DNA from: Coriaria nepalensis
Lineage: Eukaryota > Streptophyta > Magnoliopsida > Cucurbitales > Coriariaceae
NCBI GenBank assembly: GCA_027186245.1
Contig: CP114482.1
Coordinates: forward strand, 26,865,209-26,929,208
DNA: 64,000 nucleotides
Direction: 5' to 3'
Of the stretch, positions 63,591-64,000 are shown one piece after another. Position 1 is the first letter of the stretch. Every line of letters starts with the position of its first letter. The notes beneath the pieces are model-generated. The model did no database searches. It had not been told where the DNA came from and saw only the letters and a program-made list of their open reading frames with translations. The position numbers and the translations under genes are program-made.

Positions 63591-64000
63591 AAATTGAAGG
63601 CAACTATGCATCTTTTTAGCCTTAAAATCATGTCATTGAATCTCTTCTAGTCATCAAATCATTTGAAAGCATTTTGAACAAATTCTATTTTCGCTCTTCA
63701 ATCGAGACTTTTCTGCATAACTTGCAATTGATCTATTCAAGCAAATTATCCATTATTTAGCCTTGAAATCATGTCATCGAGTCTCTTCTAGTAATTAAAT
63801 CATTTCAAAGAAATTTAAACGAAATCTTTTTTCGCACCTGAACCACAGCTTTTGTACGTAATTTGCAATGGATCTTTTGAAGGCAACTAGGCATTTGTAT
63901 AGCCTTAAAATCATGTCGTTGAGTCACTTTTAGTCAGTAAATCATTCGAAATCAATTCAAACGAATTCTATTTTCGCATTTTAAACACGACTTTTGTGCA
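63591..64000. repeat. Last, incomplete HOR unit at the window edge
   Basis: The last A starts at 63627 and the window stops 91 bp into the following C monomer. The unit shares TTTTCTGCATAAC, CCATTATTTAGCC and CCACAGCTTTTG with the unit at 63058, so it is a direct single-unit duplicate rather than a continuation of the 2,851-bp period. The array evidently continues beyond the window. Confidence 0.85.

Larger units (their letters stand above)
1..64000. repeat. Tetrameric higher-order satellite array, 569-bp period
   Basis: The entire window is a head-to-tail array of about 450 monomers of about 142 bp in a repeating A-B-C-D order. The marker ATCATGTCATTGAGTC, or a close variant, recurs every 141-144 bp on the plus strand from base 1 to the end, never inverted. 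A-monomer starts were followed by eye through all 113 units, and 99 of 112 intervals are exactly 569 bp. No unique sequence, transposon, poly-A tract or microsatellite interrupts the array, and both window ends lie inside it, so the true array is longer. Monomer size near a nucleosome core length and AT-richness are typical of centromeric or heterochromatic satellites. That role is inferred, and the satellite family and host species are not recognised. Confidence 0.98.

Noticed and set aside
1..64000. CRISPR array (short repeats at regular spacing)
   Set aside because: The spacing is about 142 bp, and the sequence between the shared blocks is itself repeated and related between all units. There are no unique spacers and no cas genes.
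1..64000. Relation to the 142-bp satellite of the beetle Tenebrio molitor
   Set aside because: Only the monomer length agrees. I could not confirm any sequence similarity from memory, and a similar length is common because it is near the nucleosome size.
1..64000. Promoters, tRNA or other RNA genes
   Set aside because: AT-rich hexamers resembling promoter boxes occur in every monomer simply from base composition. No cloverleaf or rRNA-like sequence was seen on either strand.

Overview
The whole 64 kb is one uninterrupted tandem satellite-DNA array. I see no credible protein gene, RNA gene, CRISPR array, transposon or unique sequence anywhere in it. Such a long, AT-rich (about 32 % GC in the monomer I counted), multi-level tandem array points to a eukaryotic nuclear genome, most likely centromeric, pericentromeric or another constitutive heterochromatin block. 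I do not recognise the satellite family, so the host could be a plant, an invertebrate or something else.

Basic organisation. The basic monomer is about 142 bp. Four monomer types, called A (141 bp), B (142 bp), C (142 bp) and D (144 bp), follow one another in a fixed order and make a tetrameric higher-order repeat (HOR) of 569 bp. All types open with ATCATGTCATTGAGTC. By hand alignment C and D are about 80 % identical, while equivalent positions in successive HORs are usually 95 to nearly 100 % identical. I tracked 113 successive A-monomer starts from base 1 to base 63627. Of the 112 intervals, 99 are exactly 569 bp. The exceptions are 570 bp (570), 425 bp (3416), 711 bp (8393 and 9673), 578 bp (10384), 283 bp (18928 and 22625), 566 bp (54203), 888 bp (54769), 568 bp (55657 and 56225) and 572 bp (60776 and 61348).

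Layout. Bases 1-8392 form an older-looking domain with its own D subtype and only one B subtype. Bases 8393-16907 are transitional, with two pentameric units and the first appearance of new A and B subtypes. From 16908 rightwards the array is built from large segmental tandem duplications of HOR blocks, i.e. super-HORs. These are a 3,697 bp unit (16908-24157), a 2,845 bp unit (24262-30256) followed by a scrambled partial third copy (31842-33718), an unrelated second 2,845 bp unit (35271-41070), interleaved copies offset by 3,414 and 4,552 bp (44717-52493), and a 2,851 bp unit (59137 to about 63590). The right end (56793-64000) is the most uniform at the 569-bp level.

Interpretation. The pattern fits repeated unequal crossover or replication-based amplification acting on blocks of whole monomers, with local gene conversion making chimeric monomers. 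Because 569 is not a multiple of 3 and stops recur in each period, no reading frame can persist along the array; the few short open frames are by-products. Any function would be structural (centromere or heterochromatin, nucleosome phasing, satellite transcripts), which the sequence alone cannot prove.
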